NCBI GenBank assembly: GCA_965218045.1
Contig: CBDCJX010000011.1
Span: 434,001-498,000, forward strand
Direction: 5' to 3'
Length of the DNA: 64,000 nt
Origin: CAVRCA01 sp965218045
Lineage (GTDB): Bacteria; Pseudomonadota; Alphaproteobacteria; Acetobacterales; Acetobacteraceae
Shown: piece after piece, positions 1 to 8,667 of the stretch
Layout: the number at the start of each line of letters is the position of its first letter
How positions within the stretch are numbered: the stretch's first letter is position 1
Made by a program: the position numbers and the translations under genes
The notes under the pieces: generated by a model
Databases searched by the model: none
Told to the model about the DNA's origin: nothing
What the model saw: only the letters and a program-made list of their open reading frames with translations

Positions 1-671
1 TATTTCTTCAGGATGTAGTCGACCGACTGGTCGACCGGCAGGCCCTCCCAGTAGGGCAGGAGGTGGATGGTGATGTAGTCCACCGCGCGCGCCAGCTCGG
101 GATGGGCGAGCCAGACATGCCACGGCTCGGCGGTCGAGACCGGGACGCGAACCGCGCGCCTGACCGCCGCGATGTCGGTGACGAGCTGGGCGGCGGTGAC
201 ATCGCCACGCAGCACTGCCTCGTTGCCGACCAGCACCCGCTCGACGTTGCGGTGCGCGCGGGCGGTCGCGGCGAGGCGCTGCAACTCGGCGGCGTTGGCT
301 TGCGGGTCGCGGCCGAGCCAGGCACCCAGGGTGATGCGGATCGGCAGGTCGGCGGCCAGTCGAGGGATATCGCCAAGCACCCCCTGCACGGTATAGGTGC
401 GCACCCGCCGGCTCAGCACGGCGACCTGCGAAAGGTCGGCGCGGATCTGTTCGCGGCTCGGATAGCTGCCCTGCTCGGGGCTTTCGCCGCGCCGGAACGG
501 CGAGAAGGCGAGGCCGGCGATCTCGCCGCGATAGTCCGGCGCCGGTGCCGGACGCTCGGCGGCCGTCCACAGGCCGAGGCACACCAAGGCGGCGATCAGC
601 AACGCGAACACCGTCGTCGGGTGCAGGGCCGAGCGGCGGAGCGGCCGGGGCGGCAAGGCGTTCCTTGTCAT
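1..671 (-). CDS. GH17-family beta-1,3-glucanase-like protein, N-terminal part (cut by window edge)
   Basis: The gene begins at the ATG at 671 on the minus strand and runs off the left edge, giving 223 residues without a stop. A single hydrophobic anchor (about residues 19-37) follows a basic N-terminus, so the protein is probably exported or membrane-anchored. The rest reads as a glycoside hydrolase family 17 barrel: the strand ending VLVGNEAVLRGD carries the expected acid/base glutamate (E151), and DYITIHLLPYWEG (about 198-210) is a typical GH17 strand. In alpha- and gammaproteobacteria such proteins act on or extend beta-1,3-glucans and are often fused to, or adjacent to, a family 2 glycosyltransferase. 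Whether that is true here lies outside the window. The nucleophile region is also off the edge. Confidence 0.8.
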   Translation of the reverse strand, partial: MTRNALPPRPLRRSALHPTTVFALLIAALVCLGLWTAAERPAPAPDYRGEIAGLAFSPFRRGESPEQGSYPSREQIRADLSQVAVLSRRVRTYTVQGVLGDIPRLAADLPIRITLGAWLGRDPQANAAELQRLAATARAHRNVERVLVGNEAVLRGDVTAAQLVTDIAAVRRAVRVPVSTAEPWHVWLAHPELARAVDYITIHLLPYWEGLPVDQSVDYILKK

Positions 672-857
672 GGGATTCTCGTCGAGCTCCGTGCGGGACG
701 ACCAGCGCCCGTTCCAGGGTAGAAAAGCACCCCAGTGCGGCGCGCCCCCGGCGTGAATATGGCAGAAGCGTGGTTGTGCCAAGAATCGGCACGGCTCTCG
801 TTTCTTCGTCGCGCCTGTGTTCTCCCGTGCGCCCTGTCCGCGAGCGGAGCAGGCGGT

Positions 858-2198
858 ATGCTCAGCCGGCAACGAAAGGTCGTTTGGTTCCGCATGGCAG
901 CCAGTCTGGAAGTGATCGTTATCCTCCTGCTGATCGCACTGAATGGTGTATTCTCGATGAGCGAGCTCGCGCTCGTCTCGGTGCGACGTGCGCGCTTGGC
1001 GGTGCTGGAGCGCAAGGGCGTGCCGGGTGCCACCACCGCGATCGCGCTGTCCGGGGATCCGCAGCAGTTCCTGCCGACCGTTCAGGTGGGCATCACCCTG
1101 GTCAGCATCGTCTCGGGTGTGTTCGGCGGCGCCCGGCTGGCGGATCGGCTGGCCCACTGGCTGGCGCAGTTCGAGCCGCTGCGGGGCTTTGCCGAGTCGC
1201 TCGCCCTCGCGCTGGTCGTGGTGGTGATCACGTATCTGACCATGGTCGCCGGCGAATTGGTGCCGAAGCAGTTGGCGCTACGCCGGCCGGAGCTGATCGC
1301 CGCCGCGGTGGCCCGGCCGATCGTGTGGCTGGCGCAGGCGGCCGGCCCGGTGGTCTGGGTGCTCAACCGCTCATCCGCCCTGGTGCTTTGGCTGTTCGGA
1401 TTGAGTCGCGCGCCGCGGCAGACCGTGACCGAGGAGGAGCTGAAGGCGTTGCTCGCCGAAGGCGCGCAGGCCGGCGTGCTTGAGATCGAGGAGCGGGACA
1501 TGATCGAGCGCGTGCTGCGCCTGGCCGACAAGCCGGTGCGCGCGATCATGACGCCGCGCACCGAGCTTGCCTGGATCGATCGGACCGATCCGCCGCGCGA
1601 GATCGCCGCCACCTTGAAAGCGGCGCCGCATTCCCGTTTCGTCGTCAGCGAGGGCTCGGTCGACAATGTGGTCGGCGTGGTGCAGGCGAAGGATCTGCTC
1701 GACCGCGTCCTGGGCGGCGGCGAGCTTTCCGTCGCCGCCGCTCTGCGCCAGCCGATGGTGATGCCCGACACCGTCACGGCACTCGACGCGCTGGAGCGGC
1801 TGCGCGCCGATCCGCTCGGCATGGCGCTGGTGATGGACGAGTACGGCAGCTTCGAGGGGGTGGTGACGGCGGCCGACGTGCTGGAGGCGATCGTCGGCGA
1901 CCCGTCGGGAACGGCGCCGGCGCAGTCGACCGGGACCGGCGGCAGCGAGACCCCGCTCAGCTTGGACGGATTGATGCCGGTCGACGAGCTGAAGGCGCGG
2001 CTGCAACTGCCCGACCTGCCTGCCGAGGGCAGCTACCACACGCTCGCCGGCTTGCTGCTTGCCTTGCTCCGCCGCGTGCCCCGCATCGGTGATCGCATCG
2101 TGTTCGGCGGCTGGCGCTTCGAGGTGGCCGAGATGGATGGCCGCCGCGTTGACCGGGTCCGCGTCAGCCAGGAGCCGGCGCCGGCCCCGGAGAGTTGA
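858..2198 (+). CDS. CNNM/CorC-family membrane protein with CBS pair (hemolysin-like)
   Basis: Encodes about 446 residues. Order: CNNM/DUF21 transmembrane domain (several hydrophobic segments in roughly the first 190 residues, with the typical start ILLLIALNGVFSMSELALVS), a CBS pair (about 210-340, with MTPRTELAWID and the VMDEYGSFEGVVT segment), and a C-terminal CorC_HlyC domain (about 360-440, with LPDLPAEGSYHTLAGLLL). Family members are linked to Mg/Co efflux or divalent cation homeostasis in the inner membrane; the true substrate here is unknown. I chose ATG 858 because GGAG lies 8 nt upstream. ATG 894 gives a more usual N-terminus but a poorer ribosome site. It is divergent from the GH17 gene across 186 bp. 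Confidence 0.85.
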   Translation: MLSRQRKVVWFRMAASLEVIVILLLIALNGVFSMSELALVSVRRARLAVLERKGVPGATTAIALSGDPQQFLPTVQVGITLVSIVSGVFGGARLADRLAHWLAQFEPLRGFAESLALALVVVVITYLTMVAGELVPKQLALRRPELIAAAVARPIVWLAQAAGPVVWVLNRSSALVLWLFGLSRAPRQTVTEEELKALLAEGAQAGVLEIEERDMIERVLRLADKPVRAIMTPRTELAWIDRTDPPREIAATLKAAPHSRFVVSEGSVDNVVGVVQAKDLLDRVLGGGELSVAAALRQPMVMPDTVTALDALERLRADPLGMALVMDEYGSFEGVVTAADVLEAIVGDPSGTAPAQSTGTGGSETPLSLDGLMPVDELKARLQLPDLPAEGSYHTLAGLLLALLRRVPRIGDRIVFGGWRFEVAEMDGRRVDRVRVSQEPAPAPES

Positions 2199-2279
2199 GC
2201 CTGGATCAACCCGTCTTCCCTGGACGGGGCAGCTTGGGCCGGAAGCTTCTGCGTTGTCGGCGCACCATCCGGAGCGGTG

Positions 2280-3696
2280 ATGGATCGCGGCGGCTCGCGA
2301 GGGTCGGGCCTTAATCGCTCGTTCAGCCGGCGCGGTCACACTGCCTCGAACGAACCCGATCACGACGCGAGCAGGATTGTGACCACCGTGGATGCCTTGG
2401 TGACGCGGCCGCCCGGGCTGCGTTCGGTCGATCCGGACGAGCTGCGCCGCCTCCTCGCCGCGCACGAGGCTTTTGTCACCCGCCAGCCCGGTGGCCGACG
2501 CGGCAGCCTGAAATTCTGCGATCTGTCCGGCCATGACCTCAGTCGTCGCGAGCTGCGCGGCATGGATCTCTGCGGCGCCCGCCTGCGCGGCGCTGGTCCG
2601 CACCGACCTCTCCGAGGCCAACCTGTTCACCGCCGATCTGGTCGAGGCCGACTTGACCGAGGCGCGCCTGGTCGGGGCCGACCTGCGCGGGGTGCTGCTG
2701 TCGGATGCCCGGATGTCGCGCTGCGATCTCTCGCGGGCCGATCTGCGCCACGGCCTGCTGATGCTGGCCGGCACGTCAGGGCTGCACCCGACGCGCCCGC
2801 GCGCCGCCACCGAGCTGAACGCGGCGGATATCGCCGGCGCCAAGCTCGGCGGCGCGAAACTGTCGGGCGGCGTGCTCCGGGCCACCAACCTGCGCGAGGC
2901 GGATCTGCGCAACAGCGTGTTCTCCTACGCCGATCTGAGCAAGGCCGACCTCACCGGCTGCAACCTCGAAGGTGCGAATTTCACCGGAGCGCAACTCGTC
3001 GGCGCCAATCTCGAAGCCGCCGTGCTGAGTGGTGCGACGATGACGGGCGCCAATCTCGAGGGCGCCAACCTGCTCGGCGCGTTGCTCGACGCCGCCGATC
3101 TCGGCCGCGCCAGGACCGAGGGCGCGCTGCTGGTCCGCAAGCTCGACGCGCTCGGCATGGACGTGCGCCAGGCGTTGAAGCTGCACAAGGAGTGGGTCCA
3201 TAGCCAAGGCAAGCGGGGCGTGCGCGCCGATCTGAGCCGGGTTGATCTCGCGCGCGCCGACCTGCGCGGCGTCGATCTCAGCGCGGCGTTGCTGGCCGGC
3301 TGCGTGCTGCGCGAGGCGGACCTCGCCGGCGCCTTCCTGCCGATGGCGGATCTCTCAGCGGTCGACGCGCGTGGCGCCAACCTGGCCGGCGCCGACCTGC
3401 GCGGCGCCAAGCTGGACCGCGCCACCCTCACCGGCGCGACGCTGACCAGGCTGCGCGCCGCCCCGATGCTGATCGGCCGGCAGCATCTGTGGCCGACCAG
3501 CCTGGTCCGCGCCCGGTTGCAGCACGCGCGGCTGGACCAGGCCGACCTGGCAGGCGCCGACCTGACCCGGGCGGACCTGCGCGAGGCCGACCTGAGTGAC
3601 ACCGTGCTACGCGGGGCGACCTTGACCGGGGCGGTCCTGTCGGCAACCCAGCTCGAGACGGCCGACCTGCGGGACGCCAAGCTCGACCACCGCTGA
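2280..3696 (+). pseudogene. Pentapeptide-repeat protein, frameshifted near 2591-2597
   Basis: Two overlapping frames together make one pentapeptide-repeat protein of about 470 residues. The first frame (from GTG 2277/ATG 2280, GGAG just upstream) carries a leader with VDPDELRRLLAAHEAFV and the first repeats up to CGARLRGA, then becomes nonsense. The next frame picks up exactly there with LVRTDLSEANLF and continues A(D/N)Lxx repeats to 3696. A second leader-like segment (QALKLHKEWVHSQGKRG, coding near 3170-3225) divides two repeat blocks, so the protein looks like an internal duplication. Pentapeptide repeats fold into a right-handed quadrilateral helix; function is not predictable from this. 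Either a true mutation or a sequencing/assembly error could cause the break. Confidence 0.75.
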
Positions 3697-3754
3697 GTTG
3701 ACCCGCCGCCGCATTGACCCAGAATGCCGCTTGAGATCCAGGGAGAGCGGCGAC

Positions 3755-4705
3755 ATGGCACGCAGCATCGCGGCCGGGCTTGGCCTGATGGAGTTTCCGT
3801 TCGACACCACGGCCGGGTTCTGGCGCTGGGTCGATCTGTGCGAGGCGGGTGGCGCGGATTCGATCTGGCAGACCGACCGCCTGGTCAGCAACACGCCGAT
3901 CCTGGAATGCATGGCGGTGATGGCGGCGCTCGCCGGCCGCACGCGCCGGATCAAGTTCGGGGTCAACGTGATCTCGCTGGCGATGCGTGAGCCGGTGCTG
4001 CTCGCCAAGCAATGCGCCACCATCGACGTGCTCTCCGAGGGGCGGTTGCTGCCGGCGTTCGGCATCGGCAGCCCGCGCGGGCCGGAGTGGCGCGCGATGC
4101 ACCTCGACACAACCACGCGCGGGCGCGTCACCGACGAGACCTTGGAGATCCTGCGCCGCCTGTGGACCGAGGAGCGCGTCGATTTCGAGGGCCGGCACTT
4201 CCGCCTCAGCGGCGCCTCGATCTCGCCGAAACCGGTGCAGCGCGAGCTGCCGATCTGGATCGGCGGCAGCTCGGAGGCGGCGATCCGTCGCACCGCGCTG
4301 TACGGCACCGGCTGGCAGGCCGGCTCGGAGACGCCCGAGGAGGTCGCCCCGGTGGTCGCGGCGATCCGCGCGGCCTCGGCCGAGGCGGGTCGCCCGCTCG
4401 ACGAGGACCATTACGGCGCCGCCTTCTCGTTCCGCTTCGGCCGCCCCGACGATCCCGGGCTGCGTCCGGCGATGGAGTCCTACCGCAAGCGTACCGGGCG
4501 CGATCCGCTCGGCTATTTCGCGATCGGCAACGCCGACACCATCCTGCGTCGGATCGCTGAGTACGTGGATGCCGGCATCTCGAAGTTCATTCTGCGCCCC
4601 GCCGCCAGCGGCGACGAAGAGATGCTGGCGCAGACCCGCCTGCTGGTCGAGCAGGTCCTGCCACAGATCGCACTCCGCTGGCCGCGCCCGCGCAAGGCCG
4701 CCTGA
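3755..4705 (+). CDS. Luciferase-like (LLM class) flavin-dependent oxidoreductase
   Basis: Encodes 316 residues from ATG 3755, with a GGGAGAG ribosome site about 8 nt upstream; the open frame extends further 5' but that part is not family-like. The protein is a single-domain TIM barrel of the bacterial luciferase superfamily, with typical strands RRIKFGVNVISLA, GRLLPAFGIGSP and LPIWIGGSSEAAIRRTALYGTGW. Such enzymes use reduced FMN or F420 for monooxygenation or hydride transfer on small organic substrates; the substrate cannot be read here. It follows the pentapeptide-repeat gene by 58 bp and converges with the hypothetical gene at 4754-5464. Confidence 0.85.
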   Translation: MARSIAAGLGLMEFPFDTTAGFWRWVDLCEAGGADSIWQTDRLVSNTPILECMAVMAALAGRTRRIKFGVNVISLAMREPVLLAKQCATIDVLSEGRLLPAFGIGSPRGPEWRAMHLDTTTRGRVTDETLEILRRLWTEERVDFEGRHFRLSGASISPKPVQRELPIWIGGSSEAAIRRTALYGTGWQAGSETPEEVAPVVAAIRAASAEAGRPLDEDHYGAAFSFRFGRPDDPGLRPAMESYRKRTGRDPLGYFAIGNADTILRRIAEYVDAGISKFILRPAASGDEEMLAQTRLLVEQVLPQIALRWPRPRKAA

Positions 4706-4716
4706 TTAAGTTGCTA

Positions 4717-4764
4717 AACCGGGACGATTAGGACGTGGCTTGGCGCGACGCGTTCATCCCGGTT
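4717..4764. terminator. Inverted repeat between convergent genes
   Basis: AACCGGGA (4717-4724) and TCCCGGTT (4757-4764) form an 8-bp perfect inverted repeat separated by 32 nt, between the luciferase-like gene and the convergent hypothetical gene, overlapping the 3' end of the latter. The position suggests a shared transcription end, but there is no clear U-tract on either side and the loop is long. Confidence 0.3.
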
Positions 4765-5464
4765 CGAAAAGTCCGCCCGGCGGGCCGCGGACGACCCACG
4801 GCAGCTGGTCGACCCGCCGGGCGGCACGACGACGGCGGTAACGGCCGGTCGCTTGCGGCGCCTCGGCGGAACTTCGCGCGGGCGCACCGCCATCAGCGGG
4901 CGCGCCACCGTCGGCGGGCGCACCGGCGGGCGAGGCTGCGGCGCGCTTACGCGGCCTGAGCAGGAGGGGGTGTTCGGATAGCCTGATGCCCAGCATCTGA
5001 CAGAGCGGGCGCAGCAGCCGGCCCATCTGCGGCGCGGCTTGCAGCAACGCCACCATCTCCGGATCGGACAGCAGATGGTTCAGCCGACTGCCATAGACCG
5101 CCGCCTCCGGCACCAGCCGAAGCAGCCAGGCAAAGCCGCGCGGCAGACGCTTGGCCGGACGATCCGCCGGATCATCCGACTTGCGCCGCTTGGCTTGCCG
5201 CTCCGCGCGCGAGTCCGCCGGCTGGTCGGACGCACCCGATGCGGACACCCGCGCGGCGGCCGGGAGCGCGCCCGCGCGGACCCGGGCGGCCAGCTTGGCG
5301 AACCGCACGCCGGTGCGCCGCAGCCGCACCCAGATCAGGTTGGCAACGGCCACCGCAACCCAGCCCCTGGCGCTGCGCTCGGCAGCGGCCTGGCACAACG
5401 CCTCAATGATGAGGGCGAAGCGCTCGATGGGGGGTGGGAGGGTGTATGTCACGACAGGAAACAT
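4754..5464 (-). CDS. Conserved hypothetical protein, Arg/Pro-rich dispersed family (copy 1)
   Basis: Encodes 236 residues from ATG 5464 (a GTG at 5449 is an alternative). There is no recognised domain. The N-terminal third (PPPIERFALIIEALC...) is helical, followed by a charged linker and a conserved block RGFAWLLRLVPEAAVYG...LLSDPEMVALLQAAPQMGRLLRPLC, then a low-complexity Ala/Gly/Arg tail. The same architecture recurs in the frameshifted gene at 21638-22280 (DDAEMQALLAASPQAGRLLRPLW), so this is a family dispersed in the genome. No signal peptide or membrane segment is evident. From memory, similar Arg-rich proteins are common in Acetobacteraceae; I do not assign a function. Confidence 0.6.
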   Translation of the reverse strand: MFPVVTYTLPPPIERFALIIEALCQAAAERSARGWVAVAVANLIWVRLRRTGVRFAKLAARVRAGALPAAARVSASGASDQPADSRAERQAKRRKSDDPADRPAKRLPRGFAWLLRLVPEAAVYGSRLNHLLSDPEMVALLQAAPQMGRLLRPLCQMLGIRLSEHPLLLRPRKRAAASPAGAPADGGAPADGGAPARSSAEAPQATGRYRRRRAARRVDQLPWVVRGPPGGLFEPG

Positions 5465-5477
5465 AAGTCAGGCGCCA

Positions 5478-5518
5478 CCGGTGTGGCAAGCAAAAAGTGT
5501 TAGTCTCTCTCACACCGG
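5478..5518. promoter_or_regulatory. Inverted repeat upstream of conserved hypothetical gene
   Basis: CCGGTGTG (5478-5485) and CACACCGG (5511-5518) form an 8-bp perfect inverted repeat with a 25-nt spacer, starting 14 bp upstream of the start of the 4754-5464 gene. A second short palindrome, GCTGAC/GTCAGC (5530-5535 and 5543-5548), follows. They could be a transcript-end structure for the gene at 5589-6371 or an operator; the sequence does not decide. Confidence 0.25.
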
Positions 5519-5588
5519 ACGCCCTACTGGCTGACTTCCCCGGTCAGCGGGAGAGCCGTCGGATACCGCCGCTGGTCTGACATCCCGC

Positions 5589-6371
5589 CTAGGACCGCCT
5601 GCCCACCTGGCGATACACACCGGTGAAGGTCACATTGTAGCCGCCGCAGGCGTTGTTGTCGCTCACCACCAGGTACGGGCCGAGTCGCCACATGCGTATG
5701 CCGCAGCCGAACGAGTCGGCGCCGCCCCTGAGGTCGAGCGGCTGCGGGTTGCCGGCCTCGTCGAGGGTGAACGCGACGCTCGTGTCCCCCGGCCGCACCG
5801 TCCCGGCGATCGAACCCGTGTTCACCGCACCCCGCGCGACCCGTCGCGGATCATTGCCGCCGTAGCTCGCATGGCCGTCGATCGTCACCCGCTCGCCATC
5901 CGCCGGGCTGATCCGGATGGTCTGCTCGGGACCGCTGCGCCACAGGCCGGTCCAGGCTTCCGGCGGCGGAGCGGGCAGGAACCGCTCCTCCAGCGCCGCG
6001 CGGGGCAACCAGCCGAGCGTCGGCGTCGCCGTGGCGGAGGTGCTGATGAACGTCGCGCAGATGTAGTCCCCAGCCCCTGGGTCGGTCACCACCACGCTCT
6101 GGCCCGACACGACGAAGCTTCTGGTCTGGCAGGCGGTCGCCTCGCTCGGGCAGCCTTGCCGGTCCGACCCGTTCCGGACGAAATACACCTTCTGGCCCGG
6201 CGCGGCGATGACACTCCACAGCACGGGCGCGGTGGAGGAGGAGAAATCCTGGCCCCACACGCAATCCGCGCCGCCGTCCTGCGCGTGGGCCGCCACGACC
6301 GCGTGGGCCGCCACGACGAAGACCAGCGACAGCGCCGCCGCAAAGCCAGTGCCCAGCCGACGCACCATCAT
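5589..6371 (-). CDS. Secreted hypothetical protein
   Basis: Encodes 260 residues starting with MMVRR and a clear Sec signal peptide (hydrophobic stretch to about residue 30, ending AHAQDGG). The mature part has several cysteines (for example near CVWGQ, GCPSEATACQ, YICATF, GCGIRMW and NNACGGYN), which suggests a disulfide-bonded periplasmic or extracellular protein. Its first half resembles SH3-like periplasmic domains only loosely (LGWLPRAALEERF). The start ATG overlaps the stop of the upstream acyl-CoA synthetase gene by 4 nt, so the two are translationally coupled, an unusual pairing. No enzymatic motif was recognised and the role is unknown. Confidence 0.7.
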   Translation of the reverse strand: MMVRRLGTGFAAALSLVFVVAAHAVVAAHAQDGGADCVWGQDFSSSTAPVLWSVIAAPGQKVYFVRNGSDRQGCPSEATACQTRSFVVSGQSVVVTDPGAGDYICATFISTSATATPTLGWLPRAALEERFLPAPPPEAWTGLWRSGPEQTIRISPADGERVTIDGHASYGGNDPRRVARGAVNTGSIAGTVRPGDTSVAFTLDEAGNPQPLDLRGGADSFGCGIRMWRLGPYLVVSDNNACGGYNVTFTGVYRQVGRRS

Positions 6372-8536
6372 TCCCGCTGCCGCTGCGCCGCCAGTCGTTG
6401 CTCCTCGGGCGGGTCCTTCAACGTGATGAGCGCATCCGCGATGGTCACGCCGGAGCCGTCCTGGTGCACGATCACCGGATTGAACTCCATCTCCAGGATG
6501 CGGCCGCGATGGGCGATCGCGGCCTGCGAGATGCGCGCGATCAGCCGCGCGATCGGGCCGAGGTCGATCGGCTTGGCGCCGCGGAACCCTTCCAGCAGCC
6601 GCGCCGATTTCAGGCCACGCAACATCGCCAGGGCGTCACTGTCGCTGACCGGCGCCGGGCGGTGCGCGACGTCGCCGAACAGCTCGACGGTGGTGCCGCC
6701 AAAGCCCACCATCGTGATCGGCCCGAAGGTCGGATCGTCGATCACGCCGATGACGAGCTCGAAGCCTTTCGGCGCCATGCGCTGGACCAGCACGCCGTCG
6801 ATCGCGGCGCGCGGCTTGTAGCGGCGGGCCGAGGCGACGATCGCCTCATAGGCGTCAGCCACCGTGGTGCCGTCGGCCAGGTTGAGCCGGACGCCGCCCG
6901 CCTCGGTCTTGTGCGGGATGTCGGGCGACTGGATTTTCAGCACCACCGGGAAACCGATCGCGGTTGCCGCCGCCACCGCGTCCGCCGCCGATCGCGCCAG
7001 CCGCTCGGGCGTGCTCGGCAGGTCGTAGCCGGCGAGCACCTGCTTGGCGCGGTGCTCGGTCAGCATACGCGGCAAGCTGGCGGGCAGGGTGGAGGAGGGG
7101 GCGGTGCTGGCGTGCTGGGCCGCGTCGCCACTGCGTCGCTGCCGCTCGGCGAAGGTGGCGATCTTGCCCAGCGCGGCACCCAGTGCGCGTAGGTCCGCAT
7201 GCAGGAACAGCCCGCACAACGCGGTCTGCCGCCGGCCGAGCGCCGACGGCACCGTGTAGGTCCACACCGCGATCGGCTTGCGCGCGCGTTCCGTCAGCGG
7301 ACGCAGGCGCTCGGCATTGAATGAGACGCGCGTCTCGCTGGCGAGCGAGGTCACCATCACGATGGCGTCGACCTCGTCCGATTGCGCGAGCAGCTCGACG
7401 GTGCGCATCTGCATCGGCCCGGTATTGGCGCCCTGCGCGGTGGTGTCGACCGGGTTTTGCGGCGAGCCGTAGGCGGGAATGTAGGCGCGGATCTCGCCCT
7501 GCAGGTTGGGCGAGAGCGTCGGCAGCAGCAGGCCGTTCGCGGTCAGGGTGTCGGCCATCCAGGCGCCGCCGCCGCCCGAGGCGGTGGTGACGGCGACCCG
7601 CCGCCCGCCCGGCAATGGCCCGGAAACGAGCAGGCCCGCGATGGCGATCGCCTCCTCGGGGTCGTCCGCCTCGATGATGCCGTAGCGCTCGAACACCGCG
7701 CGATACGCCGTGTGCGAGCCGCTCAACGAGGCGGTGTGCGACGCCGCGGCGCGTTGCCCGGCCTCGGAGCGGCCGACCTTGATGGCGATGATCGGCTTGC
7801 CACGCGCTTGCGCCTCGCGCGCGGCGGCGACGAAACGGTCAGGGTCGCGTACCGCCTCGATGAACATCATCACCAGGTCGGTGCGCGCGTCCTGCACCAT
7901 GTATTCGAGAAAGTCCGCGACCGTGAGATCGGCTTCGTTGCCGGTCGAGATCACGTAGCTGTAGCCGAGCCCGACCGCCTTGCCGCGATTGAACAGCGAG
8001 AAGCCGATGCCGCCGCTCTGCGCCGCCACCGCGATCCGCTTCGATGAAACCAGTGCCGGCTGCTCGCCGGTGGCGCGCTCCACCGTCGGGCTGAACGTGG
8101 TGGAGGCGTGGCTGATCGCGTTGAAATAGCCTTCGCAGTTCGGCCCGGCGATGCGGATGCCGGTGCGTCTGGCGATCGCGGCGAGCTGTCGCTGCTGCTC
8201 GGCCGCTTGCTCGCCCTCCTCGGCGAAGCCCGAGCTGACGATCACCACGTTGCGCACCCCGTTGCGCGCGCACTCCTCGACGGCGGCGTTGACCGTGGCG
8301 GCCGGGATGGCGATCACCACCACGTCCAGCGCCTCGCCGACCGCCTCGATGCTGGCGAAGCAGCGCAGTCCGTCGATCTCCTGGTAGCTCGGATTGATCG
8401 GCACGATCCGGCCATCCCAGCCGGTGTTGCGCAGGTGGTGCAGCAGGATGCCCCGGATCCGCTTGGTGTCCGGCGAGGCGCCTAGGATGGCGATCGAGCG
8501 CGGCCAGAAGAAGCTCTCGAGCGGATGGGTGCTCAC
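6368..8536 (-). CDS. ADP-forming acyl-CoA synthetase (acetate-CoA ligase family)
   Basis: Encodes 722 residues, the usual length of single-chain NDP-forming acyl-CoA synthetases. Order: CoA-binding Rossmann domain (about 5-135, with ILGASPDTKRIRG near 18-29), succinyl-CoA-ligase-like domains (about 165-450) and an ATP-grasp domain (about 480-710, with FPVVLKIQSPDIPHKTEAGGV). The phosphorylated histidine of the family is present (H267 in AASHTASLSG). These enzymes interconvert acyl-CoA + ADP + Pi with acid + ATP; some eukaryotic-type or CoA-transfer homologues differ. The substrate is unknown, but the many acyl-CoA genes nearby suggest a catabolic intermediate. It is the first gene of a two-gene minus-strand operon with the secreted protein gene. 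Confidence 0.85.
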   Translation of the reverse strand: MSTHPLESFFWPRSIAILGASPDTKRIRGILLHHLRNTGWDGRIVPINPSYQEIDGLRCFASIEAVGEALDVVVIAIPAATVNAAVEECARNGVRNVVIVSSGFAEEGEQAAEQQRQLAAIARRTGIRIAGPNCEGYFNAISHASTTFSPTVERATGEQPALVSSKRIAVAAQSGGIGFSLFNRGKAVGLGYSYVISTGNEADLTVADFLEYMVQDARTDLVMMFIEAVRDPDRFVAAAREAQARGKPIIAIKVGRSEAGQRAAASHTASLSGSHTAYRAVFERYGIIEADDPEEAIAIAGLLVSGPLPGGRRVAVTTASGGGGAWMADTLTANGLLLPTLSPNLQGEIRAYIPAYGSPQNPVDTTAQGANTGPMQMRTVELLAQSDEVDAIVMVTSLASETRVSFNAERLRPLTERARKPIAVWTYTVPSALGRRQTALCGLFLHADLRALGAALGKIATFAERQRRSGDAAQHASTAPSSTLPASLPRMLTEHRAKQVLAGYDLPSTPERLARSAADAVAAATAIGFPVVLKIQSPDIPHKTEAGGVRLNLADGTTVADAYEAIVASARRYKPRAAIDGVLVQRMAPKGFELVIGVIDDPTFGPITMVGFGGTTVELFGDVAHRPAPVSDSDALAMLRGLKSARLLEGFRGAKPIDLGPIARLIARISQAAIAHRGRILEMEFNPVIVHQDGSGVTIADALITLKDPPEEQRLAAQRQRE

Positions 8537-8667
8537 GCCGGTTCCCTATGAAATTGCGGGCTTTTCCGCCGCGCCCTTGCCTCAAGTGGCGGGGTGAACC
8601 CTAATGGGGAGGGGTGGCGTGTCAATCCCGCGCTGCCGCCGAAAACCGCGCATTGCAGGAGGACCTT

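Noticed and set aside
1371..2912. 513-codon open frame on the minus strand under the CorC and pentapeptide genes
   Set aside because: It is antisense to a well-recognised CNNM/CorC protein and has the Arg/Ser/Ala-rich composition of a shadow frame in GC-rich DNA.
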